From: Chitinophaga qingshengii
GTDB taxonomy: Bacteria; Bacteroidota; Bacteroidia; Chitinophagales; Chitinophagaceae
Direction: 5' to 3'
Length of the DNA stretch: 64,000 nucleotides
NCBI RefSeq assembly: GCF_014529935.1
Contig: NZ_JACVFC010000001.1
Span: 3,472,001-3,536,000 of the forward strand
Shown: positions 42,410-52,015 of the stretch, in pieces
How the letters are laid out: every line of letters starts with the position of its first letter
Position numbering within the stretch: position 1 is the first letter of the stretch
The notes under the pieces: generated by a model
Seen by the model: only the letters and a program-made list of their open reading frames with translations
Databases searched by the model: none
Told to the model about the DNA's origin: nothing
Translations under genes and position numbers: made by a program

Positions 42410-44116
42410 TCAATTCAACTTTCGTGCCATGACCAGGGACTGTTTCCAGCGTTTTACCCGGCCTTTGAGGTCAAATATTTCAATTAAAAATATATAAATA
42501 CCTGGCGGCAAAAGTACTTTATTTTCTCCAAATCCATCCCAGGAGAGATTTCCTTTATTTCCCAACGTCATGTTCCGCGCCAGGTAACGGATTGGGACAC
42601 CTGCAGTATTAAAAACAGTGACATTACCTACCCAAGTTGTACCGGGAAGCTCCCATTGTAACAGGGCACAGTTGGCCGGAGGCATATCATCCGGACAAAA
42701 TACCGGCGGCTCCAGCACCATACGCATAACATCCGCCGTTTCCGGCCATGGATGCGAATTGGTATAACCCGGCGTAGCATAGCCGGCAGAAGCTGCAGCA
42801 GACACCCAGTTCACCCGTCCGGCACTGTCGCGGCGTTCCAGTGAAACACCCCGGGGCTGGTCCGTCAGCGGAAAGTGAAAAGCAGACTGGTATGTAATTT
42901 CATCCAACACCAGGGTATCGGCGCGCAATAACACCAATCCACCGGCGGTTGCCGGCATTACCGGCAGGCTGCTGATCGTTTGTATATTCTCCCTATGGAT
43001 ACAACGATAATTATTACATAACCGGCCGGCCTCCGTGGTGACCGCCAGGAATTGGCCAGGCATCAGCAAACGCCCGTTTGTGGCGGCTCTTTTCTTCGGT
43101 CCCCATTGCCCGTCTGCCTTTCTGGCGCAAAGGGCAAGGCTGCTTACATCCACCGCATGGCTGCTGCGGTTATACAGTTCTATAAACTCCGGTACGCCGG
43201 CAGGCGGATCAAACAGGATTTCATTGATCACCACATCACCTGGAAGTGCCGGCTGTGGCCGTGCGAAAGGCAGACTGTTTTTCAGGCCGCTTTCTTTTCC
43301 CTGGCAATCTATGATGCCCTGCAGCATGACCGTGCCCGAATCTGCCGGTATGGCCAGTTGCAGGTTTACAATGTTAAACAAAGGGGGCAGTACTGACACA
43401 GCAGCCACCGGGGCAGTATTTACCTGGTATCCCGCAGGAGAAGCTGCAGCCAGGCTGTCGAGTGTTTTACTGACATGCAGCAACAGGTGCAAACTGTCGG
43501 GCATCTCCATAAAATAAAGATCCGGGCGGGCATCATCCATTATTGGTCTGGCCGCAGTGTTATAGGCGCCTGGCGTACCTCCGGCAGGAGATGCGGAGGC
43601 AGTCCAATTTATTTTACCACTACAGGGTAGTGACGGGTCCTGCATTTCCAGGCTGCGGCCAGCAATGGCCGCAGCCGGAAGTCCGTACCAGTCAGCCGTA
43701 TAGGCAACGGCATGTATCACCTGGCGGCGGCTATTGTAGAGTACCACTAACCCCGTATCATCCGGCAGTGGCGGGAAACGCTCCGGCGAAAGGGCATTGG
43801 GCAGCCCGAAAGCAGCCGCCTGCGCAGATAATAACAACAAACTGTCGGGTTGCAGCACAAACGCCGGCAGCAGGGTTTCCCGCTTATTTACGGCCAGTAT
43901 ACAGCGTTGTAGTTGAACAGCATGACTGCTCCGGTTGCGCAGTTCAATATATTCAAAAGGTGGCAACCCTATAGCCGGAGCGGGTTTGATCATCATCTCA
44001 TGAATCACGACATCATATATAGCAGGGGACATGGTGTCCCTGGCCAGGAGAGCCTGCCATAGCAGGGCAATACAAACAATAGACATATAGCTGTTTTTTG
44101 TGGGGTTAAGCCTCAA
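42410..44116 (-). CDS. Lamin-tail-domain protein with FlgD-like C-terminal Ig module
   Basis: A 568-residue exported protein. The signal peptide may begin at Met11 (44086). Two lamin tail domains are visible: VVIHEMMIKPAP...FEYIELRNRSSHAVQL (~35-150) and VVINEILFDPPAG...EFIELYNRSSHAVDV (~295-430). The C-terminal ~90 residues (VTVFNTAGVPIRYLARN, WDGFGENKVLLPPGIYIF) form a FlgD/type IX-like Ig fold. In Bacteroidota, secreted LTD proteins may associate with extracellular nucleases or bind polymers. There is no clear type A or B sorting signal. Function unknown. Confidence 0.82.
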   Translation of the reverse strand: MRLNPTKNSYMSIVCIALLWQALLARDTMSPAIYDVVIHEMMIKPAPAIGLPPFEYIELRNRSSHAVQLQRCILAVNKRETLLPAFVLQPDSLLLLSAQAAAFGLPNALSPERFPPLPDDTGLVVLYNSRRQVIHAVAYTADWYGLPAAAIAGRSLEMQDPSLPCSGKINWTASASPAGGTPGAYNTAARPIMDDARPDLYFMEMPDSLHLLLHVSKTLDSLAAASPAGYQVNTAPVAAVSVLPPLFNIVNLQLAIPADSGTVMLQGIIDCQGKESGLKNSLPFARPQPALPGDVVINEILFDPPAGVPEFIELYNRSSHAVDVSSLALCARKADGQWGPKKRAATNGRLLMPGQFLAVTTEAGRLCNNYRCIHRENIQTISSLPVMPATAGGLVLLRADTLVLDEITYQSAFHFPLTDQPRGVSLERRDSAGRVNWVSAAASAGYATPGYTNSHPWPETADVMRMVLEPPVFCPDDMPPANCALLQWELPGTTWVGNVTVFNTAGVPIRYLARNMTLGNKGNLSWDGFGENKVLLPPGIYIFLIEIFDLKGRVKRWKQSLVMARKLN

Positions 44117-44205
44117 ACCTACGGGGAATCTGTCAGTTGAATGTTAATGCCCTCTTAACGCCGAATAAATACCGGCTTTTGTTATGAAAAGCGGCCGGTA
44201 TATAT

Positions 44206-44213
44206 TAATTTTG
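44206..44213 (+). promoter_or_regulatory. -7 box of the asd promoter
   Basis: TAATTTTG matches TAnnTTTG and lies about 30 nt before the asd ATG. A TTG at 44179-44181 is 24 nt upstream. Confidence 0.5.
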
Positions 44214-44242
44214 GGACTCCAAAAATTAAAATGTAAAACAAA

Positions 44243-45232
44243 ATGAAAGTTGCCGTAGTAGGAGCGACCGGTCTGGTAGGCTCAAAAATGTTACAGGTCT
44301 TGACAGAGCGGAATTTCCCTGTCACTGAATTGATTCCCGTGGCTTCTGAGAAGTCTGTAGGTAAGGAAGTAACATTTAAGGGTAAGACCTGGAAGGTGGT
44401 GAGCGCTGATACGGCTATTTCCATGAAGCCTAATGTGGCTATTTTCTCTGCCGGCGGCAGCACTTCCCTGGAGTGGGCGCCTAAATTTGCGGCAGCGGGT
44501 ATTACCGTAATCGATAACTCCAGCGCCTGGAGAATGGACCCATCCAAAAAACTGGTGGTACCGGAAGTAAATGGTGATGCTATTACCCGGGAAGACAAAA
44601 TCATTGCGAATCCTAACTGTTCTACCATACAGATGGTGCTGGTGCTGAAGCCACTGCACGAAAAATACAAGATTAAGAGAGTAGTGGTATCTACCTACCA
44701 GTCAGTAACCGGTACCGGTGTTAAAGCCGTTACCCAGCTGATGAATGAAAGACAAGGTATCAGTGGTGAAATGGCTTATGCCTATCCGATTGACCTGAAC
44801 GTTATTCCCCAAATCGACGTATTCCTCGATAACGGCTATACGAAAGAGGAGATGAAGATGGTGAATGAGACCAAGAAAATTATGCGCGACGACAACATTA
44901 AGGTAACGGCTACGACTGTACGTATTCCGGTAATGGGTGGTCATAGTGAAGCGGTGAACATCGAGTTTGAAAACGACTATGATGTGAATGAAGTACGTAC
45001 GCTGTTATCTCAGACGCCTGGTGTGGTTGTAGTGGATGATCCTGCTAAAGCGCAATATCCGATGCCTAAAGACGCACACGATAAAGATGAGGTGTTTGTA
45101 GGCCGTATCCGCCGGGATGAAACGCAGCCTAACACGGTTAACATGTGGATCGTGGCAGACAACCTTCGCAAAGGCGCTGCAACAAATGCTGTGCAGATTG
45201 CAGAATATTTGCAAGAGAAGAACTGGTTATAA
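44243..45232 (+). CDS. asd: Aspartate-semialdehyde dehydrogenase
   Basis: A 329-residue enzyme that makes aspartate-semialdehyde for lysine/diaminopimelate, threonine and methionine synthesis. NADP-binding GATGLVGSKM at residues 8-17, the catalytic Cys in NPNCSTIQM and the C-terminal His in MGGHSEAVNIEF are present. Length is normal. Monocistronic with its own promoter and terminator. Confidence 0.97.
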   Translation: MKVAVVGATGLVGSKMLQVLTERNFPVTELIPVASEKSVGKEVTFKGKTWKVVSADTAISMKPNVAIFSAGGSTSLEWAPKFAAAGITVIDNSSAWRMDPSKKLVVPEVNGDAITREDKIIANPNCSTIQMVLVLKPLHEKYKIKRVVVSTYQSVTGTGVKAVTQLMNERQGISGEMAYAYPIDLNVIPQIDVFLDNGYTKEEMKMVNETKKIMRDDNIKVTATTVRIPVMGGHSEAVNIEFENDYDVNEVRTLLSQTPGVVVVDDPAKAQYPMPKDAHDKDEVFVGRIRRDETQPNTVNMWIVADNLRKGAATNAVQIAEYLQEKNWL

Positions 45233-45323
45233 TCATACTGTCGTGCTATGTAATTGTATGCCGTAAAGCGCCCTGAACGTAGCTCCCGCGTATGACTATA
45301 CGAAAATAGAATTATAACTCCTT

Positions 45324-45351
45324 AAAAGCAAGCGTCTTAGCGCTTGCTTTT
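45324..45351 (+). terminator. Terminator downstream of asd
   Basis: AAAAGCAAGCG (45324-45334) pairs with CGCTTGCTTTT (45341-45351), followed by more T residues. The remainder of the 45233-45547 gap is AT-rich and holds the leader of the next gene. Confidence 0.8.
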
Positions 45352-45547
45352 TTTTGAATATTTCATAATTGTATAACATACAAAGTGTAAAAATTACACG
45401 GAAGTAGTATTGATTTGTGGCCGATAAAATCCAATTTTGATAACATAATCCTATGCCAACTAAGCTTTTTGCAAAAAGAGTAGTCCAATTTTAGAGAGAT
45501 GTCGGATATTTTCGTTATTTTCTAATCAGAAAACACCCTTAAGTCCT

Positions 45548-45799
45548 ATGAAAACCAACACCAATCGTGAGCTTTTGTTAATGCACAAGTTTACCGAAGA
45601 GTGGAGCACCAATTTTTCTTCACAGGTATCCAGAATTATGAATATCGTGGACCAGCAGGATACACTGGATGGAATAATTCCTATCATTGAGGTGGCAAAT
45701 GTCTACAATCAACGGTTTGCCCACGCGCGTACAGACAAGGAGAATTTGCTGAAGAACAGAAAAGCGCGTCCGTTCGAATTTCTTATTCACAAAAATTAG
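45548..45799 (+). CDS. Small hypothetical protein
   Basis: An 83-residue acidic/basic balanced helical protein (EEWSTNFSSQVSRIMNIVDQ, read in part; IIPIIEVANVYNQRF; HARTDKENLLKNRK) with no signal peptide or membrane helix. I do not recognise a family. Support for it being real comes from an ATG start, a 200-nt leader with its own near-consensus -7 (CAATTTTG), and a stop codon directly followed by a terminator repeat. It could be a Chitinophagaceae-specific protein. Confidence 0.6.
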   Translation: MKTNTNRELLLMHKFTEEWSTNFSSQVSRIMNIVDQQDTLDGIIPIIEVANVYNQRFAHARTDKENLLKNRKARPFEFLIHKN

Positions 45800-45813
45800 C
45801 CATTTAGTTATTC

Positions 45814-45899
45814 AGTCATTTTTTCATTTAGTTATTTAATGGGCATTATTAGCGCTTCGCGTCAATCAAATAATTAAATAGCCAAATGAAAAAATGACT
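45814..45899. terminator. Bidirectional terminator repeat
   Basis: AGTCATTTTTTCATTT (45814-45829) is the exact complement of 45884-45899, with pairing extended to about 27 bp through ATTTAAT-type sequence. It lies between the convergent 83-residue protein gene and the DUF2461 gene. Confidence 0.6.
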
Positions 45900-45909
45900 A
45901 AATGGGGCA

Positions 45910-46575
45910 TTAGTCCATCGCGCGGTTAATGAACGCAATCAGTGGTTGCATGAGCGCAAATGTTTTCAGGATTTCCCGGACCAATGACGGCTGTACACAA
46001 GCGTCATCCGTTACGGGGTGTGATACAATGAGGCTTTTTAATTTCAGGTAGGCAATAGCGGGATTATCGTTCTGATATCCCTGGGGCACTGTTTTGAGGG
46101 CATCCCCTTCTACCTTTCCGAAATGTTTAATAAAACCTTTATTGGCGATGATGCGTTCAAACTCCCCGAAGTTGTAGTCAATTTCCTGTCGTACTTTTTT
46201 CAGTTCAGGGGCAGCCGGCATCCAGAGGCCGCCACCGGCAAAACTATTGCCGCCCGGTTCCAGGTGGAAGTAATATCCCGCCAGGGGAGACTTCTTGCCG
46301 CCTGCCTGAAAAGAAGCGCCCATATTTGGTTTGTAAGGAGTCTTGTCTTTCGAAAATCTAACGTCTTTATATATACGAAAAACACAGTCTTTCACCTGCA
46401 GGCCGGATAATGTGGCATCCTGTTTCATCAGGCCGTCTATCACCTGCTGGACCAGGCTTTCAAAATCTTCCTTGGCAGACAGGTACTGATCCCGGTGTTC
46501 GTCGAACCAGCCCTTGTTATTGTTCTGTTTCAGTGATTTCAGGAACTTCAACGTGGAAGGCAGTAACATTGTCAT
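45910..46575 (-). CDS. DUF2461 (TIGR02453) family protein
   Basis: A 221-residue cytoplasmic protein of the DUF2461 family: FLKSLKQNNNKGWFDEHRDQY (in parts), FRIYKDVRFSKDKTPYKPNMGA (in parts) and YYFHLEPGGNSFAGGGLWMP (in parts). The family is widespread and uncharacterised; the RFSKDKTPYK block is its most conserved element. Translation starts at 46575 or at the second ATG three codons later. Monocistronic. Confidence 0.88.
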   Translation of the reverse strand: MTMLLPSTLKFLKSLKQNNNKGWFDEHRDQYLSAKEDFESLVQQVIDGLMKQDATLSGLQVKDCVFRIYKDVRFSKDKTPYKPNMGASFQAGGKKSPLAGYYFHLEPGGNSFAGGGLWMPAAPELKKVRQEIDYNFGEFERIIANKGFIKHFGKVEGDALKTVPQGYQNDNPAIAYLKLKSLIVSHPVTDDACVQPSLVREILKTFALMQPLIAFINRAMD

Positions 46576-46653
46576 TGTTTTTTTTACAGCAATATAGCGA
46601 TTATGATATGATCATTCGGGCAGAATTAACAAGCGGGATGATAAAAAAGAATT

Positions 46654-46674
46654 CCCCGGACGTAAAGCCCGGGG
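46654..46674 (-). terminator. Terminator of the porin gene
   Basis: CCCCGG (46654-46659) pairs with CCGGGG (46669-46674), lying 37 bp after the porin stop; the minus-strand side is followed by TTCTTTTTT. Confidence 0.55.
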
Positions 46675-46710
46675 TTGGTGCAGGTTTCCAATCTCTACTC
46701 TTTCTGATAT

Positions 46711-47793
46711 TTAGAAATGATAAACAGCGGCCAGCAGCACATTGGAGGTAATACCGGCAGGCGCTCCGTCTGACTTATTAAAAATATCCGCCGACGCCTT
46801 GTCCACCCGGAACTCGGGTATAATCGTCAGGTTTCCTGCCTTATAATTGAGGGATAACGTACCGGCCACTACGCTGCCTCCGCCGGGTACGGCGCCAAAT
46901 ACCTTTACCCCGTCTTTATCACTGAAGTACTCCCCGCGCAGCGTAAGGCCTACCTTACTGGTGAAATCACAATTCACATACAACGCCGATCCCCACCAGT
47001 TGGCATTTTTCCGGTCCTCCTTCGGCTGCTTTGTTTGCAGGTAAGTGCTGTAGGTACCGTTATAACCCAATCCCAGCACAGGGCTCACCTGGTAGGTAGC
47101 TACCACATCCACCTGGTGGTTTTGCACACCAGCCGTATCTTTTCCTTCGAGATAATTGAGATATAGTTTGATGGGCGTTTCCGCCGGGGCAAAGCCCAGC
47201 TGGGCGCCTATATATTTATGACTGTTTAAGGTGACTGATTTAAGATCGGTAGGATTAAACACGCCTACCATCGCGCTCAGCGAAGAGCTGAGGGTAATAT
47301 CTGCTTTCACGCCGGTATGAAAAAAAGGGCCGTAGCTAAACATATAACTCATACTATAATTACGGTTCAGGTAAGCGTCTACCAACTCATATCCTACGTG
47401 GGTAGCGTAGCTACCCAAACTCAGTTTAACCTTTTCCGTTAGCTGATAGGATACGTATAATTGTTTGATCGCCATAGACAGACCGTTGGAAGGAGAGGGT
47501 ACATCGTTATAGGAAAACTCTCCCGCTCTTTTGCCGAATCCCAGATCGGCTACTATGCTACCTTTTTTAAATCCGTGTTCCACTTTCAGGGAAACCATTC
47601 CCAGCTCAAAGGAGTTATGGGAATTGGTGAAGCTGGTTTTATTATCTGTGTAGTTGCCGTTCAGGTTGTATTTATAGTAGACGTCCGCAGAACCTGAAAT
47701 CTTAAAAGCCGGTGCCGGCAGGGTGTCAGAGGATTGAGACCAGGCAACAAAGGTATTGCCCATAACAAATAAGGTCGTTAGCATTCGTTTCAT
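46711..47793 (-). CDS. Putative porin next to amtB
   Basis: A 360-residue outer-membrane barrel with signal peptide (cleavage after VAWS/Q). Strands such as SADVYYKYNLNG, GMVSLKVEHGFKKG and LTLRGEYFSDKDGVKVFG match the OmpL/BBP2-like porin group in Bacteroidota. It ends in the barrel-terminating AAVYHF. It is downstream of amtB across a 267-bp gap with an inverted repeat, suggesting a role in nitrogen uptake through the outer membrane. Confidence 0.82.
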   Translation of the reverse strand: MKRMLTTLFVMGNTFVAWSQSSDTLPAPAFKISGSADVYYKYNLNGNYTDNKTSFTNSHNSFELGMVSLKVEHGFKKGSIVADLGFGKRAGEFSYNDVPSPSNGLSMAIKQLYVSYQLTEKVKLSLGSYATHVGYELVDAYLNRNYSMSYMFSYGPFFHTGVKADITLSSSLSAMVGVFNPTDLKSVTLNSHKYIGAQLGFAPAETPIKLYLNYLEGKDTAGVQNHQVDVVATYQVSPVLGLGYNGTYSTYLQTKQPKEDRKNANWWGSALYVNCDFTSKVGLTLRGEYFSDKDGVKVFGAVPGGGSVVAGTLSLNYKAGNLTIIPEFRVDKASADIFNKSDGAPAGITSNVLLAAVYHF

Positions 47794-47891
47794 GTACTTA
47801 GTAGTTTGGTTGATAAAATGGATAAGTAATGATGCGGCCTTCTCCTGCGGATTGTTTTGGGGAATGTGTGCGTGCTGATGCTACATAGTTA

Positions 47892-47955
47892 GGAATGGAT
47901 AATTAAGAAAGCGTTTCACTATTTTACAGCTGCTATCTCATTAATTATCCATTCC
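47892..47955. repeat. Inverted repeat between amtB and the porin gene
   Basis: GGAATGGATAATTAA (47892-47906) and its perfect complement (47941-47955) enclose a 34-nt loop. It could attenuate amtB read-through or be an RNA processing site. Confidence 0.5.
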
Positions 47956-48060
47956 AGATCTTTCAAACGTTATCGCCTATACGTTTTAATAAAATTGATA
48001 AAGGTCAGAATCCAACTCAAAGAACTTGTGATCACGGAAGGTCATTACGGGCAGTGCTTT

Positions 48061-49449
48061 TCAGGAGTGAACGAGTTCCTCCTCCTTCAGTGTTCCTGAG
48101 TCGGTTACACTCATCATAGCCGGATGATAGTGTTCGTTGTGCTGTGTTACGTCCAGGCCCAGGGCTTCTTCATCTTCACTCACTCTCAGCGGGTGGATAA
48201 AGTTGATCAGTTTAAAGATGCCGTAAGACACGGTGAAGCTGTAACCTACTACCAGCAATAATCCCAGTACCTGGTTGCGGAACAGTTCGAAGTTGCCGTA
48301 GAACCAGCCGTTGTTACCACCTTCGTTGATCGCTTTGGTAGCGAAGATGCCGGTGAGCAACATCCCTACCATACCACCAAGACCATGACAGGGGAATACA
48401 TCCAGTGTGTCGTCGATGCTGGTTTTAGATTTCCAGTGTACCGCCATGTTGGAGACGATGGCTGCAATAAAACCAATGAATATACTTTGCGGGATAGCAA
48501 CAAATCCGGCTGCCGGCGTAATGGCCACCAGGCCTACTACAGCGCCGATACAAAAACCAAGGGCCGATGGTTTTCTTCCGCGTATTACGTCAAAGAAAAC
48601 CCAGGACAGACCCGCAGCGGCAGTAGCAGTATTGGTAGTAGCAAAAGCTGTTGCTGCCAGAGCATTGGCGCCCAGCGCGGAACCGGCGTTAAAACCAAAC
48701 CAGCCAAACCACAACAGACCGGTGCCTAATAATACAAAGGGGATATTAGCCGGCTGCAGTTCTTTCTTTTCAATATGGTCCTTTCTGCGTTTCAATACCA
48801 GCGCGCCTGCCAGGGCTGCACAACCTGCGGAGATATGCACCACGGTACCACCTGCAAAGTCCAGTACGCCCAATTTAAAGAGGATACCTTCCGGATGCCA
48901 GGTCCAGTGTGCAATCGGCGCATACACCAGGATGCTGAACAGCACCATAAACAGCACATAGGAAGTAAAACGAATCCTTTCCGCCACTGCACCTACTACC
49001 AGTGCCGGTGTAATAATGGCAAACTTCATCTGGAAAAGCGCAAACAACAGCAGAGGAATGGTAGGGGCCAGGCTCCAGGGAGCGCCGGAACCTACATGGT
49101 TAAACATAAAATAGGTAGTGGGATCTCCAATAATGCCATGATAAGACTTTCCAAAGGCCAGGCTGAATCCTACCACAAGCCAGACCACGCTGATCAATCC
49201 TGTTGCAATAAAACTTTGCATCATGGTGGATATCACATTTTTCCGGTTCACCATCCCGCCATAAAAGAAGGAAAGGCCCGGCGTCATCAAAAATACCAGG
49301 GAAGATGCTACCAGGATCCAGGCGATGTCAGCCGTATTATATTTACTAACATCTGAAAAATTAGGGAGCGCTGGAATAAAAATTCCGATTATTGCCACTA
49401 TCGCCAGAAAAATAAAGGGGAGATAGTCTTGGAATGAATTTTTCTTCAT
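48061..49449 (-). CDS. amtB: Ammonium transporter
   Basis: A 462-residue Amt/Rh channel with eleven helices. The Amt signature FYGGMVNRKN is at ~65-75, the twin pore His occur in GTVVHISAG and PCHGLGGMVGM, and Trp/Phe gate residues are retained. A cytoplasmic tail (SEDEEALGLDVTQHNE) follows. There is no adjacent PII (glnK) gene, an exception to the common glnK-amtB pairing. A porin gene follows on the same strand. Confidence 0.95.
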   Translation of the reverse strand: MKKNSFQDYLPFIFLAIVAIIGIFIPALPNFSDVSKYNTADIAWILVASSLVFLMTPGLSFFYGGMVNRKNVISTMMQSFIATGLISVVWLVVGFSLAFGKSYHGIIGDPTTYFMFNHVGSGAPWSLAPTIPLLLFALFQMKFAIITPALVVGAVAERIRFTSYVLFMVLFSILVYAPIAHWTWHPEGILFKLGVLDFAGGTVVHISAGCAALAGALVLKRRKDHIEKKELQPANIPFVLLGTGLLWFGWFGFNAGSALGANALAATAFATTNTATAAAGLSWVFFDVIRGRKPSALGFCIGAVVGLVAITPAAGFVAIPQSIFIGFIAAIVSNMAVHWKSKTSIDDTLDVFPCHGLGGMVGMLLTGIFATKAINEGGNNGWFYGNFELFRNQVLGLLLVVGYSFTVSYGIFKLINFIHPLRVSEDEEALGLDVTQHNEHYHPAMMSVTDSGTLKEEELVHS

Positions 49450-49774
49450 AGCATTGATTTTTAAATTTCTTAAATAAAAGTAGAGTTGAAATTTAAAACA
49501 TCAAATAGAAGAGGCTAAAAATCGAATAATTTGAATTATCGCCGTAAAAATCGGGATTTATGTTAATTATATTATAATATATAATAATATAAATAATATT
49601 TCAAGCTGTTAATACAGTTATTCAGGGGTAAGCATTTGACATATAAATAATTGGAAAACAAATAATTACATGTTAATTTAAAAGGGTTGAGATTTTTTCA
49701 ATAAAATATAGGAAAGATCTTACTATAGTTTGGGATAACCGGTTATAAATAACTATAAATCATCTTCATACATA

Positions 49775-49822
49775 TTTATAATATATCACTGGATGTTATT
49801 TTCTCCAGTGATATATTATAAA
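49775..49822 (-). terminator. AT-rich hairpin after uvrB
   Basis: A perfect 19-bp stem (49775-49793 with 49804-49822) and 10-nt loop, 37 bp after the uvrB stop. The surrounding 49450-49858 gap is very AT-rich, with no other feature seen apart from a TACTTTTA -7-like box of amtB near 49483. Confidence 0.65.
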
Positions 49823-49858
49823 TAATTCTATATAATGTTTATGTTGAGGGGAGGAGAA

Positions 49859-51910
49859 TTATTGTTTCATTTCCTGTAATTCGCGTTCCATGGCAAACAT
49901 CTGATCACGCAAACGGGCTGCCTCCATAAAGTCGAGGTCTTTGGCCGCCTTTTCCATATCCTTCTTCACTTTCACAATGGCTTTCTCCATTTGCGGGATC
50001 GTTTTGGCAGCAACCGTGGTTTCTTTCGCATATTGTACGGCATCTTCCGCTACCAGTGCTACATCATGCACTGCGTAAGGGGACGACTCATCAAAATGTT
50101 TGATTTCCAGCACGGAAGTCTGTCCCAGGATCTGTTCCTTGCTTTTACGCACGGTCCTCGGCGTAATATTATGCTCTATATTATAAGCGGCCTGCTTCTC
50201 ACGGCGACGATTGGTTTCATCGATCGTCCGTTGCATACTATCGGTCATATGATCTGCATAAAAGATCACCAGACCGTCAACGTTACGGGCCGCACGGCCA
50301 GCCGTCTGTGTCAGCGAACGTTCGTCACGCAGGAAACCTTCCTTATCTGCATCCAGGATAGCCACCAGCGATACCTCCGGCAGGTCAAGACCTTCCCTGA
50401 GCAGGTTCACACCCACCAGTACATCGATATTACCCAACCGCAGATCGCGCAGTATCTCAATACGCTCCAGGGTATCCACCTCAGAGTGGATATAACGCGA
50501 TTTAATATTAATACGGCCCAGGTATTTGTCCATCTCTTCAGCCATGCGTTTGGTCAGGGTAGTCACCAGCACACGGTCCCCTTTCTGCACCCTTTTGTCA
50601 ATTTCATCCAGCAGGTCATCCACCTGGTTCACACTGGGCCTTACCTCGATAGGCGGCTCCAGCAGGCCGGTCGGACGAACCACCTGTTCCACCACAATAC
50701 CTTCGGTCTTTTTCAGCTCATATTCACCGGGGGTAGCACTCACAAAAATGGCCTGGTTCACCATGTTTTCAAATTCGTAGAAATTAAGCGGACGGTTATC
50801 CAGCGCAGAGGGCAAACGGAAACCGAATTCCACCAGGTTCAGCTTACGGGAACGGTCGCCACCATACATGCCGCCGATCTGCGGAATGGTTACGTGGCTT
50901 TCATCCACCACCAGCAGGAAATCCTTCGGGAAATAGTCCATCAGGCAGAAAGGACGGGTACCTGGTTTGCGGCGGTCCAGGAAACGGGAGTAGTTCTCAA
51001 TACCGGAGCAATAACCCAGCTCGCGGATCATTTCCACATCATAGTTCACCCTTTCGGACAAACGTTGTGCTTCTATCAGTTTCCCGTTGGCTTTAAAATA
51101 TTCCACCTGGGCATGTAATTCGTCCTGTATTTCGTAGATCACCTGTTGCATGATATCTTTCGGCGCCAGGTACAGATTGGCCGGGAAAATGGCCGCATTT
51201 TCCATAGTACCGATACGTTTCCCGTTCTGTACGTCAAAACTTTCGATCTCCTCAATTTCATCCCCGAAGAAGGTAATCCGGTAGCCATAATCCACATAAG
51301 GCAGGTTAATATCCACCGTATCACCCTGTACGCGGAAATTACCCCTGTTAAAATCGCCGGTAGTACGGCTATAGAGAGAGTTTACCAGTCCATGCAGGAA
51401 CGCGTTGCGGCTAAATGTTTGCCCCTGTTGTATACGGATAATCCCGTTCTCATACTCCGTAGGGTTACCCATACCGTAAATACAGGAAACACTGGCTACC
51501 ACGATGATGTCGCGGCGTCCGGAAAGCAGGTTGGACGTAGCTCTCAGTCGTAGTTTATCCAATTCCTCATTGATAGCGAGATCCTTTTCGATATAGGTAT
51601 CACTCACCGGCATATAGGCTTCCGGCTGATAATAATCGTAGTAAGACACGAAGTATTCCACGGCATTATCCGGGAAAAACTGTTTCAGTTCCCCATACAG
51701 TTGAGCTACCAGGGTTTTGTTATGGGTCAGCACCAGGGTAGGACGTTGTACATTCTGGATCACATTGGCTACCGTAAAAGTCTTGCCTGATCCGGTCACT
51801 CCCAACAGGGTTTGATATTGTTCACCTTCCAGTATTCCTTCGGTCAATTGTACAATGGCCCCCGGTTGATCACCAGCGGGAGCATATGGCGCTTGTATCT
51901 TAAATGGCAT
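49859..51910 (-). CDS. uvrB: Excinuclease ABC subunit B
   Basis: A 683-residue nucleotide-excision-repair helicase-like subunit that verifies damage with UvrA and recruits UvrC. Walker A GVTGSGKTF at ~39-47, the beta-hairpin YYDYYQPEAYMPVSDTYIEKD (in parts), DESHVTIPQ box, helicase motifs V/VI (LREGLDLPEVSLV; QTAGRAARN) and the C-terminal UVR domain (DLDFMEAARLRDQM). Length is normal. Monocistronic. Confidence 0.98.
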   Translation of the reverse strand: MPFKIQAPYAPAGDQPGAIVQLTEGILEGEQYQTLLGVTGSGKTFTVANVIQNVQRPTLVLTHNKTLVAQLYGELKQFFPDNAVEYFVSYYDYYQPEAYMPVSDTYIEKDLAINEELDKLRLRATSNLLSGRRDIIVVASVSCIYGMGNPTEYENGIIRIQQGQTFSRNAFLHGLVNSLYSRTTGDFNRGNFRVQGDTVDINLPYVDYGYRITFFGDEIEEIESFDVQNGKRIGTMENAAIFPANLYLAPKDIMQQVIYEIQDELHAQVEYFKANGKLIEAQRLSERVNYDVEMIRELGYCSGIENYSRFLDRRKPGTRPFCLMDYFPKDFLLVVDESHVTIPQIGGMYGGDRSRKLNLVEFGFRLPSALDNRPLNFYEFENMVNQAIFVSATPGEYELKKTEGIVVEQVVRPTGLLEPPIEVRPSVNQVDDLLDEIDKRVQKGDRVLVTTLTKRMAEEMDKYLGRINIKSRYIHSEVDTLERIEILRDLRLGNIDVLVGVNLLREGLDLPEVSLVAILDADKEGFLRDERSLTQTAGRAARNVDGLVIFYADHMTDSMQRTIDETNRRREKQAAYNIEHNITPRTVRKSKEQILGQTSVLEIKHFDESSPYAVHDVALVAEDAVQYAKETTVAAKTIPQMEKAIVKVKKDMEKAAKDLDFMEAARLRDQMFAMERELQEMKQ

Positions 51911-51982
51911 ATTGAAAATTTCATTTGAGCAGTATGTAAAAATACAAAAACGGCGTGTGTTAAAGTGTTAAAAAAAGAGCTT

Positions 51983-51990
51983 TACTTTTG
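51983..51990 (+). promoter_or_regulatory. -7 box of the S1/P1 nuclease promoter
   Basis: TACTTTTG matches TAnnTTTG and supports the start at 52016 rather than 51965, because transcription would start after 51965. Confidence 0.5.
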
Positions 51991-52015
51991 CCCTTTCAAT
52001 CCACCGACTTTACTC

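Noticed and set aside
49991..51118. Plus-strand 375-codon ORF opposite uvrB
   Set aside because: Antisense shadow of a highly conserved gene; His/Thr-rich with no recognisable fold.
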